A stretch of DNA of 64,000 bases, from NCBI RefSeq assembly GCF_003207955.1, contig NZ_NOXG01000001.1:186001-250000 (forward strand). Reading direction: 5' to 3'. A model generated the notes under the pieces. The model saw nothing but the letters and a program-made list of their open reading frames with translations, did not search any database and had not been told where the DNA came from. The position numbers were made by a program, and so were the translations under genes. This DNA comes from Novacetimonas pomaceti (GTDB lineage Bacteria; Pseudomonadota; Alphaproteobacteria; Acetobacterales; Acetobacteraceae). Shown in pieces: positions 19,993-28,920 of the stretch; position 1 is the first letter of the stretch; every line of letters starts with the position of its first letter.

Positions 19993-20654
19993 GATGGCAG
20001 GATTCCTGAAATCTGGTTCTGGCTGAATGGCGGCGCGGGCAGTTGCGCGCGGCTCTGGCGCTGCAGCGCGGGGTAGGAGGCGCTGGCCTGCGCGGGCGAA
20101 CTGTCGAGCGTGTGGAAAAGCTCCGTCATCGCGATACCCGCCAGCGTGCCGATGGTCAGCGCCAGCATCAGCGTCGAACGGCGTCCCGTCCGCGCGCTGG
20201 CCACCGGATGCGCCTGTATCTGCGACAGGGCGGCCTGTGTCTCCGCGCGGGCCTGCTGCGTCTGGTAAAGCTCGAAACGCAGCGCGTCGTTGCTGGCGCG
20301 GCTGTCGCGCAGGGCAAGGTCAAGCTTGCGGATGCTGTCGGTGAGTTCCGAAATACGGGCGTGGGAATCCTGGATTTCACGCGCCGCCGCGGCACTCGTC
20401 CGTCCGCCGCGCGGGGCGCGCGGCTTGGGCGCCGGGCGTTTTGGGGGATTGGGCGCGATGGCCTGGAACAGGTTCTTCAGCGCGCCGCCGGTCACCTGGT
20501 TCTTGCGCGCCCGCGCCCGTATGGCCGCCAGCGCATTTTCGGACTGCCCGGCATGATCCTCCAGCACCAGTGCCAGAATATCCGACAGGATCTTGAGTTC
20601 CTTGGGGTCTAGGCTATCGCTCATGTCAGGTATCGCCGGGATCGGGTCATGCAC
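19989..20654 (-). CDS. Hypothetical coiled-coil protein with one membrane segment
   Basis: I do not recognise this 221-residue protein. Residues about 15-65 are helical and charged. A Pro/Lys/Arg-rich linker follows (APNPPKRPAPKPRAPRGG). Residues 85-145 look like a coiled coil (DSHARISELTDSIRKLDLAL). One membrane segment (STLMLALTIGTLAGIAMTEL) precedes a Ser/Ala/Gln-rich C-terminal tail. The start may be the GTG at 20654 or the ATG at 20624; neither has a strong ribosome site, which suggests coupling to the Sua5 gene nine bases upstream. It overlaps the FAD dehydrogenase by ATGA. Confidence 0.75.
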   Translation of the reverse strand: MHDPIPAIPDMSDSLDPKELKILSDILALVLEDHAGQSENALAAIRARARKNQVTGGALKNLFQAIAPNPPKRPAPKPRAPRGGRTSAAAAREIQDSHARISELTDSIRKLDLALRDSRASNDALRFELYQTQQARAETQAALSQIQAHPVASARTGRRSTLMLALTIGTLAGIAMTELFHTLDSSPAQASASYPALQRQSRAQLPAPPFSQNQISGILPS

Positions 20655-20663
20655 AGCATCGGG

Positions 20664-21635
20664 TTATCGTGGACGGGGACAGGCGGCGCGGGCCAGGCGG
20701 TCGCGGATGGCCGCGCCCAGCCCGTGCGCCGGCACGGGCTGGACCGCGATGGCACGCAGTCCGCGCCTGCGCCCCTCCATATCAAGAAACCGCAGCCCGG
20801 CGAAGAGGCGCGCCGCCGCTTCGTCCAGCTTTTCTGTCGGGCTGAGGTTCCAGACAAGCGGACTGCCCGCAAGTTCGGGGCCGAACGCCAGCAACGCCTC
20901 GTCGGCGGCAACATGCGTCGCCTCCAGCCGGACCGGCAGGGTGGGGGCATAATGGGACGACAGGCGCCCGGGGGCTGCGGGACGTGCGTCGCTGGTGGCG
21001 TGGGGCAGGGCGATATCGGGGCAGATTTCACGCAGGGCCTCGATCGTGACGCCCCCCGGCCGCAGCAGGACGGGACGCGCGCCCGTCAGGTCGACGATCG
21101 TGCTTTCGACGCCCACGGCGCATGGCCCGGAATCCAGCACGGCGTCGATGCGTCCCTCCAGCCCCGCAAGGACATGGGCGGCGGTGGAGGGGCTGACCCG
21201 CCCGGACGGGTTGGCCGACGGTGCGGCAACGGGGATGCCGGCACGCGCCAGCAGCGCGCGCGCCACCGCGCCGGAGGGCACGCGCACCGCGACGGATGGC
21301 AGGCCCGCCCCCGCCAGGTCGGAGATGGCGCATGTGGGCGTGCGGGGCAGCACCATCGTCAGCGGGCCGGGCCAGAACCGCCGCGCCAACTCCTGCGCAA
21401 GTTCACCTGCCTGCGCGTGTTCGAAGGCGGTCGCGGCGTCGGGGAAATGACTGATGAGCGGGTTGAAGGCGGGACGTTCCTTGGCCGCGAAAATGCCTGC
21501 CACGGCCTGCGCGTTGCGCGCGTCGGCCCCCAGCCCGTAGACGGTTTCCGTGCCGAACGCGACAAGGCCGCCCGCGCGCAGGATGTCCGCCGCGACGGCG
21601 ATCCCCGCCTCATCCGCCACCAGCCGCCGTGTCAT
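20664..21635 (-). CDS. L-threonylcarbamoyladenylate synthase (Sua5/YwlC/YrdC family)
   Basis: Makes threonylcarbamoyl-AMP for the t6A37 modification of ANN-decoding tRNAs. At 323 residues it is the long Sua5 form. The YrdC domain has TETVYGLGADA, AAKERPAFNPLISH and PSANPSGRVSPS, and is followed by a C-terminal Sua5 domain (SSHYAPTLPVRLE). I chose the ATG at 21635, which overlaps the cysQ stop by ATGA and matches the family start; a longer frame runs into cysQ. Operon: cysQ, Sua5, coiled-coil protein, FAD dehydrogenase. Confidence 0.94.
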   Translation of the reverse strand: MTRRLVADEAGIAVAADILRAGGLVAFGTETVYGLGADARNAQAVAGIFAAKERPAFNPLISHFPDAATAFEHAQAGELAQELARRFWPGPLTMVLPRTPTCAISDLAGAGLPSVAVRVPSGAVARALLARAGIPVAAPSANPSGRVSPSTAAHVLAGLEGRIDAVLDSGPCAVGVESTIVDLTGARPVLLRPGGVTIEALREICPDIALPHATSDARPAAPGRLSSHYAPTLPVRLEATHVAADEALLAFGPELAGSPLVWNLSPTEKLDEAAARLFAGLRFLDMEGRRRGLRAIAVQPVPAHGLGAAIRDRLARAACPRPR

Positions 21636-22417
21636 CGCGCGCCACGGCAGATGAAGGGCGGGTTGCGCCACTGCGCCTTGCCATAGGTCAGCGGCGTGCC
21701 GTCGAATTCGGTGATGCTGCCGCCCGCGGCTTCCAGCACTGCCTGCGGGGCGGCGGTATCCCATTCCATCGTCGGGCCCAGCCGGGGGTACAGGTCGGCC
21801 TGTCCTTCGGCGACGCGGATGAACTTGGCGGCCGATCCGATATTGCGGATGCTGGCGACCGGCTGCTGCGCCAGCAGGTCCTTCAGGCGCGGATCGTCGG
21901 CATAATGGCGCGAGGCAAGGACATCCAGCCCCGCCGGGCCGGGCCGGCGGGCATGGATCGGATGCTGTCCATGGCTGTCGCGCCGCCATGCGCCATGGCC
22001 CACCCGCCCGGCATAGACCTGATGATACGCCGGCAGCGCGACCGCGCCGAGGACGGCCGCGCCATCGCGCACCAGGCCGATATTGACGGTAAAGTCATCG
22101 CGTCCCGCCGCGAATTCCCGCGTGCCGTCCAGCGGATCGACCAGCCAGTAGGTCCGGCCTGCTTCCACCATGATGCCGGCCGCCGCCTCTTCTTCCGCGA
22201 TGACGGGGATGGAAGGGGCCGCCGCGCGCAGCCCGGCCAGGATATGCGTCTCTGCCGCGTGGTCGGCCTCGGTCACGGGGGAGGCATCGCTCTTGACATG
22301 CGTGACGAACCCGCGCGCGCGGATGTCGCGGATCAGCCCGGCGGCCTCCGTCGCAAGGCGGACCGCCAGATCCAGCAGGGCCGCGTCATCATGTACGGGC
22401 AAGGATGGTATGTTCAT
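21632..22417 (-). CDS. cysQ: 3'(2'),5'-bisphosphate nucleotidase CysQ
   Basis: Removes 3'-phosphoadenosine 5'-phosphate made during sulphate assimilation. It has 261 residues of the inositol monophosphatase superfamily. Metal-binding motifs are intact: SPVTEADHAAE, EEEAA, WLVDPLDGTREF (the DPxDGT motif), and the C-terminal MEWDTAAPQAVLEAAGG. Likely first gene of a four-gene minus-strand operon, overlapping the Sua5 gene by four bases. Confidence 0.93.
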   Translation of the reverse strand: MNIPSLPVHDDAALLDLAVRLATEAAGLIRDIRARGFVTHVKSDASPVTEADHAAETHILAGLRAAAPSIPVIAEEEAAAGIMVEAGRTYWLVDPLDGTREFAAGRDDFTVNIGLVRDGAAVLGAVALPAYHQVYAGRVGHGAWRRDSHGQHPIHARRPGPAGLDVLASRHYADDPRLKDLLAQQPVASIRNIGSAAKFIRVAEGQADLYPRLGPTMEWDTAAPQAVLEAAGGSITEFDGTPLTYGKAQWRNPPFICRGAR

Positions 22418-22623
22418 GCTGATGGCATTAGCTTACTCATGCCGCGCCGTCATGCGTTTATGCGACGCGACATGCATTCGCACCCTTCGCGCGGGAAGGG
22501 TCGCGGGCGTGCGATGGCGGCGGGCGGGGAAGTTTTTTCCCGCCGGATCAGGGGGATCCCCGTGCCCGGCGCGTGATTTCGTGTCACGATGTCCCTTATT
22601 TCCTCAAGCGGAGCGATGGCTTC
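22418..22623. promoter_or_regulatory. Divergent intergenic region cysQ/pepA
   Basis: 206 bases serving two divergent operons. They contain short inverted repeats: ACCCTT/AAGGGT near 22492-22511, a GCGGGGAA/TTTCCCGC hairpin near 22523-22542, and GGATC-N5-GATCC near 22545. No -35/-10 pair is clear. Confidence 0.25.
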
Positions 22624-24093
22624 ATGCTCGATACTGGTTTTTCTGATTCCCGCCTGCCGCAGGGCGGCGTGCTGGCGATTCTGGCCCCTTCCGATGGCGC
22701 GCCCTCCGCGCTTTACGCCCAGGCGGACGCGGCCACGGGCGGGGCGCTGTCGCGCGCGGCAAAGGCGGCCGATTTCACCTTTGCCGCGAAAAGTTCCTGC
22801 GTGGTGCTGGCACCCGGCGCGGATTTCGGGCGCGTCGTGCTGATCGGCCTTGGCCCGCGTGAGGGGATTGACGCGCGCGCGGCGGAACAGGCGGGTGGCG
22901 CTGTGGCCGGCGCGCTGGGCAAGGTGACGGAACGCGCGGTGGTGGCGGCCGATACGCTGTCGGGCGAACTGGCGGCGCACGTGGCGCTGGGGGCCACGCT
23001 GGGGGCCTACCGTTTCGATACCTATCGCACGACCTGGCGCGAGGGGGAGGCGTGGAAGCTTGCGGCGGTGGACATCCTTGTCGCCGATGCCGCCGCCGCC
23101 GGGACGGCGTGGGCCGGCCTGTCCGCCGTGGCGCGTGGCGTGACGCTGTGCCGCGACCTTGTCAACGAACCGGCGAACATGCTGCGCCCCGATGCGTTCG
23201 AGGCCCGCATCCTGAAGCTGCGCGACCTTGGCGTGGAGGTCGAGGTGCTGGATCGCGATGCCATGCACGAACTGGGCTTTGGCGCGCTGCTTGGCGTGGG
23301 ACAGGGAAGCTCCGTCCCGCCGCGCACCGTCATCATGCGCTGGAACGGCGCCGCGACGGACGAGGCACCGGTCGCCTTCATCGGCAAGGGTGTGACGTTC
23401 GATTCGGGCGGCATTTCCATCAAGCCCGCCGCCGGCATGGAGGAAATGAAGACCGACATGGGCGGGGCCGCCGCCGTGGTGGGCACCATCGCGGCGCTGG
23501 CCGGGCGGCGCGCGCGCGTCAATGCCGTGGGCGTCGTGGGCCTGGTGGAAAACATGCTGTCGGGCGATGCTCAGCGTCCGGGCGACGTGGTGCGCACGGC
23601 CTCCGGCCAGACGGTGGAGGTGCTCAACACCGATGCGGAGGGACGGCTGGTACTCGCGGACGTGCTGTGGTACGCGCAGGAACGTTTCAGGCCGCGTTTC
23701 ATGGTCGACCTCGCGACGCTGACGGGCGCGATCGTCGTAAGCCTGGGCAATGAACGCGCTGGCCTGTTCTCCAACGACGACACGCTGGCGCAGCAGCTTG
23801 CCGCCACGGGGGAGGTCGTGGGCGACCGGCTGTGGCGGATGCCGATGTGCGCGTCCTATCTCGAACTGCTGCGTTCGGATATCGCGGATCTGAAGAATAT
23901 CGGCGGCCGCGCGGGCGGGTCGATCACGGCGGCGAAATTCCTCGAATGTTTCGTCAACAAGGTGCCGTGGGCGCATCTGGACATCGCCGGGACCGCGTTC
24001 GCCAGCAAGGCGTCGGCCTGTATCCCCAAGGGGGCGACGGGATATGGCGTGCGGCTGCTCGACCGTCTGGTGCGCGAACATTACGAAAGCTGA
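22624..24093 (+). CDS. pepA: Leucyl aminopeptidase (M17)
   Basis: A cytosolic hexameric zinc/manganese exopeptidase. At 489 residues, the catalytic C-terminal half has GKGVTFDSGGISIKPAAGM (metal-binding Lys and Asp), METDMGG-like MKTDMGGAAAV and the signature NTDAEGRLVLADVLWY. The N-terminal half is the variable macro-like domain. I chose the ATG at 22624 (MLDTGFSDSR) with GGAG about ten bases upstream. The gene starts a plus-strand run with holC. In some bacteria PepA also binds DNA at the carAB promoter; that dual role is not tested by this sequence. Confidence 0.95.
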   Translation: MLDTGFSDSRLPQGGVLAILAPSDGAPSALYAQADAATGGALSRAAKAADFTFAAKSSCVVLAPGADFGRVVLIGLGPREGIDARAAEQAGGAVAGALGKVTERAVVAADTLSGELAAHVALGATLGAYRFDTYRTTWREGEAWKLAAVDILVADAAAAGTAWAGLSAVARGVTLCRDLVNEPANMLRPDAFEARILKLRDLGVEVEVLDRDAMHELGFGALLGVGQGSSVPPRTVIMRWNGAATDEAPVAFIGKGVTFDSGGISIKPAAGMEEMKTDMGGAAAVVGTIAALAGRRARVNAVGVVGLVENMLSGDAQRPGDVVRTASGQTVEVLNTDAEGRLVLADVLWYAQERFRPRFMVDLATLTGAIVVSLGNERAGLFSNDDTLAQQLAATGEVVGDRLWRMPMCASYLELLRSDIADLKNIGGRAGGSITAAKFLECFVNKVPWAHLDIAGTAFASKASACIPKGATGYGVRLLDRLVREHYES

Positions 24094-24148
24094 GTAAGGC
24101 TGGGTCATGGCTGCTGCCCGGACAGGGCAGGGCCAGAAAGGGAACTCC

Positions 24149-24592
24149 ATGGCGGAGATCGGTTTTTATCATCTGACGCGTTCCACGCCGGAGCAGGCGC
24201 TGCCTGCCCTGCTCGGGCGGACGCTGGATGCCGGTCATCGCGCCGTGGTGCGCTGCGGCAGCGAAGAACGGGTGAAGTGGTTCGATGACGCGCTGTGGCG
24301 CGCGGACGACCCCGTCTGGCTGCCGCACGGCACGCGGGCGACGGGACATGGAAGCTGGCAGCCGATCTGGCTGACCGCGGGGGAGGACGTGCCCAATGAC
24401 GCGACCTTCCTCTTCCTTCTCGACGGCGTGGCATATGACGGGCAGGCGCGTTTCGAGCGCGTGTTCGACCTGTTCGACGGCCATGACGAACAGGCCGTCG
24501 CCGCCGCGAGGCGCCGCTGGGTCGCCTGCCGGGAGGCCGGGCATGCCCTGACCTACTGGCAGCAGCAGGCAAAGGGGTGGACGCGCAGGTAA
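24149..24592 (+). CDS. holC: DNA polymerase III chi subunit
   Basis: The clamp-loader accessory subunit that binds SSB. It has 147 residues; family motifs are MAEIGFYHLTRSTPEQALPALL, RAVVRCGSEERVKWFDDALW and FLPHG-like WLPHG. The start at 24149 follows AAAGGGA; the earlier in-frame ATG would add non-family residues. The pepA-holC pairing is conserved in many proteobacteria, which supports the call. It lies 55 bases after pepA. Confidence 0.92.
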   Translation: MAEIGFYHLTRSTPEQALPALLGRTLDAGHRAVVRCGSEERVKWFDDALWRADDPVWLPHGTRATGHGSWQPIWLTAGEDVPNDATFLFLLDGVAYDGQARFERVFDLFDGHDEQAVAAARRRWVACREAGHALTYWQQQAKGWTRR

Positions 24593-24678
24593 GGCACGCA
24601 GGAAACAGGCGGGATCATGGCGGTTACGGCGGCCATGGTCCGCAGGCGGAGCAACGAAGCAAGGAAAGGCCGCGCAGC

Positions 24679-25530
24679 ATGAAAGACGTTACATTTCCCG
24701 ATGGCATTACCGTTCCCGCGCTGGGGATGGGCACATGGAACCTTGGGGATGACGACGGGCGCCGCAAGGCCGAGATACAGAGCATCCAGCTGGGGCTGGA
24801 CGCGGGGCTGCGGGTTGTCGATACGGCGGAAATGTATGGGTCCGGCCGGTCGGAACGACTGGTGGGGCAGGCGATCGCCGGCCGGCGCGACGATGTGTAT
24901 CTGGTCAGCAAGGTCCTGCCCTCCAACGCGTCGCGCAAGGGCGTGCACGATGCCTGTGCCGCGTCGCTGAAGCGGCTGGGGACGGACCGGCTGGACCTGT
25001 ACCTGCTGCACTGGCGCGGTTCGGTCCCGCTGGAGGAAACGGTGGCGGGGTTCGGGGACCTGATGCGCGCGGGGATGATCCGGGCGTGGGGGGTCTCCAA
25101 CTTCGATGTCGATGACATGCGCGAGCTTGCGCGCGTTACCAGCCCGGAGCCATGCTGCGCCAACCAGATCCTCTACAGTCTCGATTATCGCGGCGTCGAA
25201 CATGACCTGCTGGCCTATGACCGGGAGGCACGGATCGTGACCATGGCCTATTCCCCGCTGGGGCAGGGGGGCGAGCTTTTGCGCGCGCCGGTGCTGCGCA
25301 GGGTCGCCGCCCGGCACGAGACGGCGCTTGGCCCCGCCACGCCGGCGCAGGTCGCGCTGGCATGGGTGCTGCGCCAGCCCGGCCTGCTTGCGATTCCCAA
25401 GGCGGGTTCCCCCGCCCATCAGCGCGAAAACATCGCCGCCGCCGCGCTGGAGTTGACGAAAGCCGACCTGGCGGAGATTGATGATGCAATCCCGCCGCCG
25501 CGTCGCAAGGTTTCCCTTGCCATGATCTGA
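24679..25530 (+). CDS. Aldo/keto reductase
   Basis: A 283-residue NAD(P)H-dependent TIM-barrel oxidoreductase. Signature elements are LGMGTWNLG, VVDTAEMYGSGRSE (Asp and the catalytic Tyr), LVSKVLPSNAS (catalytic Lys), YLLHWRG (catalytic His), and IPKAGSPAHQREN near the C-terminus, which binds the nucleotide phosphate. The start follows AAGGAAAGG. The substrate is unknown; members of the family reduce aldehydes and keto sugars. Confidence 0.92.
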   Translation: MKDVTFPDGITVPALGMGTWNLGDDDGRRKAEIQSIQLGLDAGLRVVDTAEMYGSGRSERLVGQAIAGRRDDVYLVSKVLPSNASRKGVHDACAASLKRLGTDRLDLYLLHWRGSVPLEETVAGFGDLMRAGMIRAWGVSNFDVDDMRELARVTSPEPCCANQILYSLDYRGVEHDLLAYDREARIVTMAYSPLGQGGELLRAPVLRRVAARHETALGPATPAQVALAWVLRQPGLLAIPKAGSPAHQRENIAAAALELTKADLAEIDDAIPPPRRKVSLAMI

Positions 25531-25622
25531 TCTTATGATCACGCGGCGGCGGGGGATGATTCCCATCGCGGGCAGGAGCCGGTCGGATTACCAGTATTGT
25601 CCTTCTTGCCGTTCTGGGCGTC

Positions 25623-27398
25623 ATGCTGCCGTGCGTGGTCGTGCCACGTGCCTGGCCCGTGCTGCGCACGCCATGCGCGCATGCCTGCCGTCTGGGGTGG
25701 GTGGTCGTGATGGCGGCGACGCTGGCGGGGCTTGCGCCTTCGGCTGGCGCGCATGGCGTTTCCCCCCGCCTTGCATCCGCCGTGGCGGGGATCTTTCATC
25801 CCGATGCCCTGGCGCTGTCGGCGTTGCTGCTGCTTGGCGTCGTTGGGCTGTACGCGCGCGGGGATGGGACATCGGCCTGTCTGGCGGCGGCGTTCGCAGT
25901 GGGCGGCGGGCCGCTGGTTGCACCCCTTGCCGGGGCCTGCGTCATTGTCGTGCTGCATGATCGCGTCATGCGGCCAGGGCACGGGACGGGCGGGCTGCTG
26001 GGCATGGCGATGCTGGCGGTGATGGATCCACTGACGCTGGGGGGGACGCAGCTGGCCTGCGTGCTGCCGGTCGCGGTGCTGATGGCGTCATGGCCGCTGC
26101 TGCACCTGTCATGGCGGCCGGGCGGGGGACGGCGGCACCTGTCGGCGCTGCGCATGGCCGATGTCGCGGGTTTCGTGGTGGGATGCCACCTGTGGCTGCG
26201 GATGCTGGCCGGTTATCCCGATATTCCCGTCCTGTCCGAACGCTGGGGCGACGGGCTGGTGGCGATTGCCGCGGGCCTGTTCCTTGCTGCGGCGGTGCGG
26301 GCGCTGGTGGCGCGCGACGTGCGGCGCGTGCTGTGCGGCCTGTTCGGCGGCATGGCGGCCCTGCCAGTCCTGCTGGCGGGGCTGGGGCTGGTGGCGCGTG
26401 GCAACGACCTGCCTGAAATGCTGGACGGGGCCGTCGCCTGCCTATTTCTGGTGATGGCTGCGGGCACGCTGACATGGGGCGCGCTGCTGGCGCTGGCCGA
26501 GGCGATGGAGGTGGAGGCCGGGCGGCTGGTCCTCATGCATCTGGGGGGGATGGCGGCGTTGATGCCGCGCCTTTCGGCCCTGCTGTCGGTCGCGCTGCTG
26601 GCGATTGGCGGCGTGCCCCCGCTGATCGGGTTTTCCCTGTCGTGGATGGTCCTTCGGCTGTTCAACGCGCTGCCCCATGCGGACAGCCTTGCGCGCGAGA
26701 TTCCGGTGGCCGCCGTCCTGATCGTCATGGGAACGGGATGGGGGCTGCGGCTTCTGGCGCTGGGGCGGCTGGTGGGGGTGGTGCTGTGCGGGCGGCCGCG
26801 CACGCCGCGTGGCGCGGGGGCGGCCGATCCCCCGGTCGGGATCCTTGTCCGATGTGCGCTGGCGGTGGCGGCGGCATGCGCGATATCCGTCATGCCCGGG
26901 GCGTGGTTCCGTCTGGCGGGTGTCGCGCTGGGGCATGTGACGCGCCAGGGGCAGGATGGCGCGCCCGCGCGGATGTCGCTGTTTGCGCTGCCGTCGCCCG
27001 ATGGTGTCGCCGTCATGCTGCCTGTCCGTTCCTTCATGCTGCTGGCGGGGATCGGGGTGGTGGTCTGGATGCTGTGGCGGCTGCGTGGCGTGGCGGCGGC
27101 GCGTCAGGTGGCGACATGGGAACAGGGGGCGCCATCCGCGCCGCCATGGATGCCATTCGGCGACCCGCTGGCGCAGGTGGGGGCGGGTGTCTTCGTGCGG
27201 CTTGTGCTGGATATGGTCGGCTGGCCCGAAGGGGCGCAGGCCCCGTGGAAACGGCTGCTGCGCCTGCGGCGTCTGGCCGCGCGGCGCATGGCGCTGCCCC
27301 CGGGATGGCTTTCCGATGACGCGGCCGCGCGGTCCGCCCCGATGCTGCTGCTGGCGGTCGCGGGCGTGGCGGTCGCCCTTCTGTGCTGGCTGTCATGA
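25623..27398 (+). CDS. HyfB/NuoL-like membrane subunit, degenerate (complex I / hydrogenase-4-like)
   Basis: A large membrane protein of 591 residues from the first ATG, with about 14 predicted helices. The best match by eye is the antiporter-like subunit of group 4 hydrogenases. GGMAALMPRLSALLSVALL then IGGVPPLIGFSLSW matches the conserved 'MPxT...SGLPPxNGFxSE' region. ALVARDVRRVLCGL sits where intact proteins have a loop such as AxxHDLKRLLAY. The membrane lysine expected just before is missing (GFVVGCHLWLRM, residues 183-194). The whole protein has one Lys, in a soluble loop. Half of the first helix is lost if the ATG is used. An ATT at 25587, in frame and eight bases after AGGAG, restores it and may be the true start. 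The stop overlaps the next gene. Confidence 0.75.
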   Translation: MLPCVVVPRAWPVLRTPCAHACRLGWVVVMAATLAGLAPSAGAHGVSPRLASAVAGIFHPDALALSALLLLGVVGLYARGDGTSACLAAAFAVGGGPLVAPLAGACVIVVLHDRVMRPGHGTGGLLGMAMLAVMDPLTLGGTQLACVLPVAVLMASWPLLHLSWRPGGGRRHLSALRMADVAGFVVGCHLWLRMLAGYPDIPVLSERWGDGLVAIAAGLFLAAAVRALVARDVRRVLCGLFGGMAALPVLLAGLGLVARGNDLPEMLDGAVACLFLVMAAGTLTWGALLALAEAMEVEAGRLVLMHLGGMAALMPRLSALLSVALLAIGGVPPLIGFSLSWMVLRLFNALPHADSLAREIPVAAVLIVMGTGWGLRLLALGRLVGVVLCGRPRTPRGAGAADPPVGILVRCALAVAAACAISVMPGAWFRLAGVALGHVTRQGQDGAPARMSLFALPSPDGVAVMLPVRSFMLLAGIGVVVWMLWRLRGVAAARQVATWEQGAPSAPPWMPFGDPLAQVGAGVFVRLVLDMVGWPEGAQAPWKRLLRLRRLAARRMALPPGWLSDDAAARSAPMLLLAVAGVAVALLCWLS

Positions 27399-28360
27399 TG
27401 GGCGCGTTGGTCGCGGGCATGCAGGCGCTTCTGCTTTCGGGGGTGCATCTGGCGCTGATGGTGCTGATGGCCCCCCTGTGCGCGGGTTTCACCCTGTGGT
27501 GCCATCGCGCGATGGCGGGGGAGCGCGCATCGCTGGCGGCAGTATCGCGATGGGGCCTGATCCTGCGGATCTGGCGGCAACCCGGCATGCGTGCCGCCGC
27601 CGGCGCGCGGGTGACGGCATTCGTGCCGTGGATGACCCTGACGATGGTTGTATCGGCGGTGGCGCTGGTCCCATCCTATTCATTGGGAATGGTGGATGAA
27701 GGGGCATCGGACTTCCTTGTAATCGCGGGGCTGCTGTTCGGGGCGCAGGTGGCGTCATGTTCCGTCGGGCTGGCATCGGGGCAGGGGCGGGAGGGACGGC
27801 AGGCCGCCACCGCCATGACGGGGACGGTCCTGCTGGCCCCGGCCCTTGTGATGGCGGTCGCCGTCGTGGCGATGGCGGTCCCCGGCGGGACGCTGGGCGG
27901 GATGGTGCGTTTCATGCGCCTCATGGATGACAGCGCCGGGGTGCGCGGACCGCTGGCGCTGGCGGGCGGGGCCTTTGTCCTGATCGGGGTGGATCGTGTC
28001 GCGGCGGGGATGGATCGTGCCTTCGCAATGATGACCGACAACCTTGCCGGGCCGGATCGCGCGGTCATGGTGTTCACGCGCGATCTGCTGGCGCTGGCGT
28101 GGATCACGCTGGCGGGCGATCTGCTGTGGCCGGACGCCATTGTCATCCCCGATGGCGTGGGCAGTGGCGGGCTTCTTGCGCACATGCTGCTTGCCATCGC
28201 GCTGTGGGCCATGCGCACGATGGGCCTGTGTGTCGTGGTGGCGTGCCTGCGGACCTTTGTTATGGCGTCCGGGCAGGTGGCGCGGTTGCGTGCGGGGCTC
28301 GCGCTGCTGTGCGCGTGCCTTGCCATCGTCCTGCTGTTCGCCGGTCGGGAATTCGGTTGA
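27395..28360 (+). CDS. HyfC/NuoH-like membrane subunit, degenerate
   Basis: A 321-residue protein with about eight membrane helices. It resembles the NuoH-family subunit that connects the peripheral and membrane arms. The clearest conserved-looking stretch is MMTDNLAGPDRAVMVFTRDL then LAWITLAGDLLWP, where intact HyfC/HycD proteins have a Glu-rich loop ending in a GxDxAL...LxxLxNLFxP pattern. Few of the acidic loop residues thought to conduct protons remain, and there are no lysines. ATG at 27395 overlaps the upstream stop (ATGA); a second ATG at 27398 is also possible. The assignment rests on context plus weak similarity. Confidence 0.7.
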   Translation: MMGALVAGMQALLLSGVHLALMVLMAPLCAGFTLWCHRAMAGERASLAAVSRWGLILRIWRQPGMRAAAGARVTAFVPWMTLTMVVSAVALVPSYSLGMVDEGASDFLVIAGLLFGAQVASCSVGLASGQGREGRQAATAMTGTVLLAPALVMAVAVVAMAVPGGTLGGMVRFMRLMDDSAGVRGPLALAGGAFVLIGVDRVAAGMDRAFAMMTDNLAGPDRAVMVFTRDLLALAWITLAGDLLWPDAIVIPDGVGSGGLLAHMLLAIALWAMRTMGLCVVVACLRTFVMASGQVARLRAGLALLCACLAIVLLFAGREFG

Positions 28361-28920
28361 TGCTGGTGCTGCTTCTGGGTGTCCTGGTGTTCGTCTCGCT
28401 GTTCGGTTCGGACGCGGGCGGGGTGATGCTGGCGTGGCATGGCGTCCTGACCGCCGCCTGCCTGCTGGTGGTCGCGTGGGATGGCGGGGGACAGTGGCAG
28501 GCCTGCGTGCCCGCCGCGATGGCAAGCGCGGTGCTGAGCGGGCTTGTCGCGTGGAACCTGCGCGCGCGGGTCCGTCCCGAACGTTTTCCCCATGCGCTGA
28601 TGCTGCGTCTGGGCGGCGGGCTGCTGATGGTGACGCTGGTGGCGATCGCGGTGCCGGCCGATGCGCTGGATGTTCAGGGGCGGCTTGAGGTTGTCGCGGG
28701 CCTGTCCGCGATCCTGTGCGGGCTGGTGGCGGCCACGGTGGAACGCGAACGCGCGCGGCAGTGCGCGGCGCTGGCGTGCGCGCTGGATGGCTGGCTGCTG
28801 CTGGCCGGGATCGCGGGGCGGGGGCTGGCGGTCGCGGGGGGCTGCGTCCTGCTGGGGGCGCTGCTGTTCATGATCCGCGTGACGCTGCTGCGCGATGCGG
28901 CGGATGGCGGGGAATGGTGA
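28360..28920 (+). CDS. HyfE/NuoK-like small membrane subunit
   Basis: A 186-residue protein with about six predicted helices, in the position and size range of HyfE. It has no lysine. Sequence similarity is weak and the call leans on gene order (B-C-E-F-G-I in hydrogenase 4). ATG overlaps the upstream stop as TGATG; its own stop forms the same TGATG overlap with the next gene, so the genes are translationally coupled. Confidence 0.62.
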   Translation: MLVLLLGVLVFVSLFGSDAGGVMLAWHGVLTAACLLVVAWDGGGQWQACVPAAMASAVLSGLVAWNLRARVRPERFPHALMLRLGGGLLMVTLVAIAVPADALDVQGRLEVVAGLSAILCGLVAATVERERARQCAALACALDGWLLLAGIAGRGLAVAGGCVLLGALLFMIRVTLLRDAADGGEW

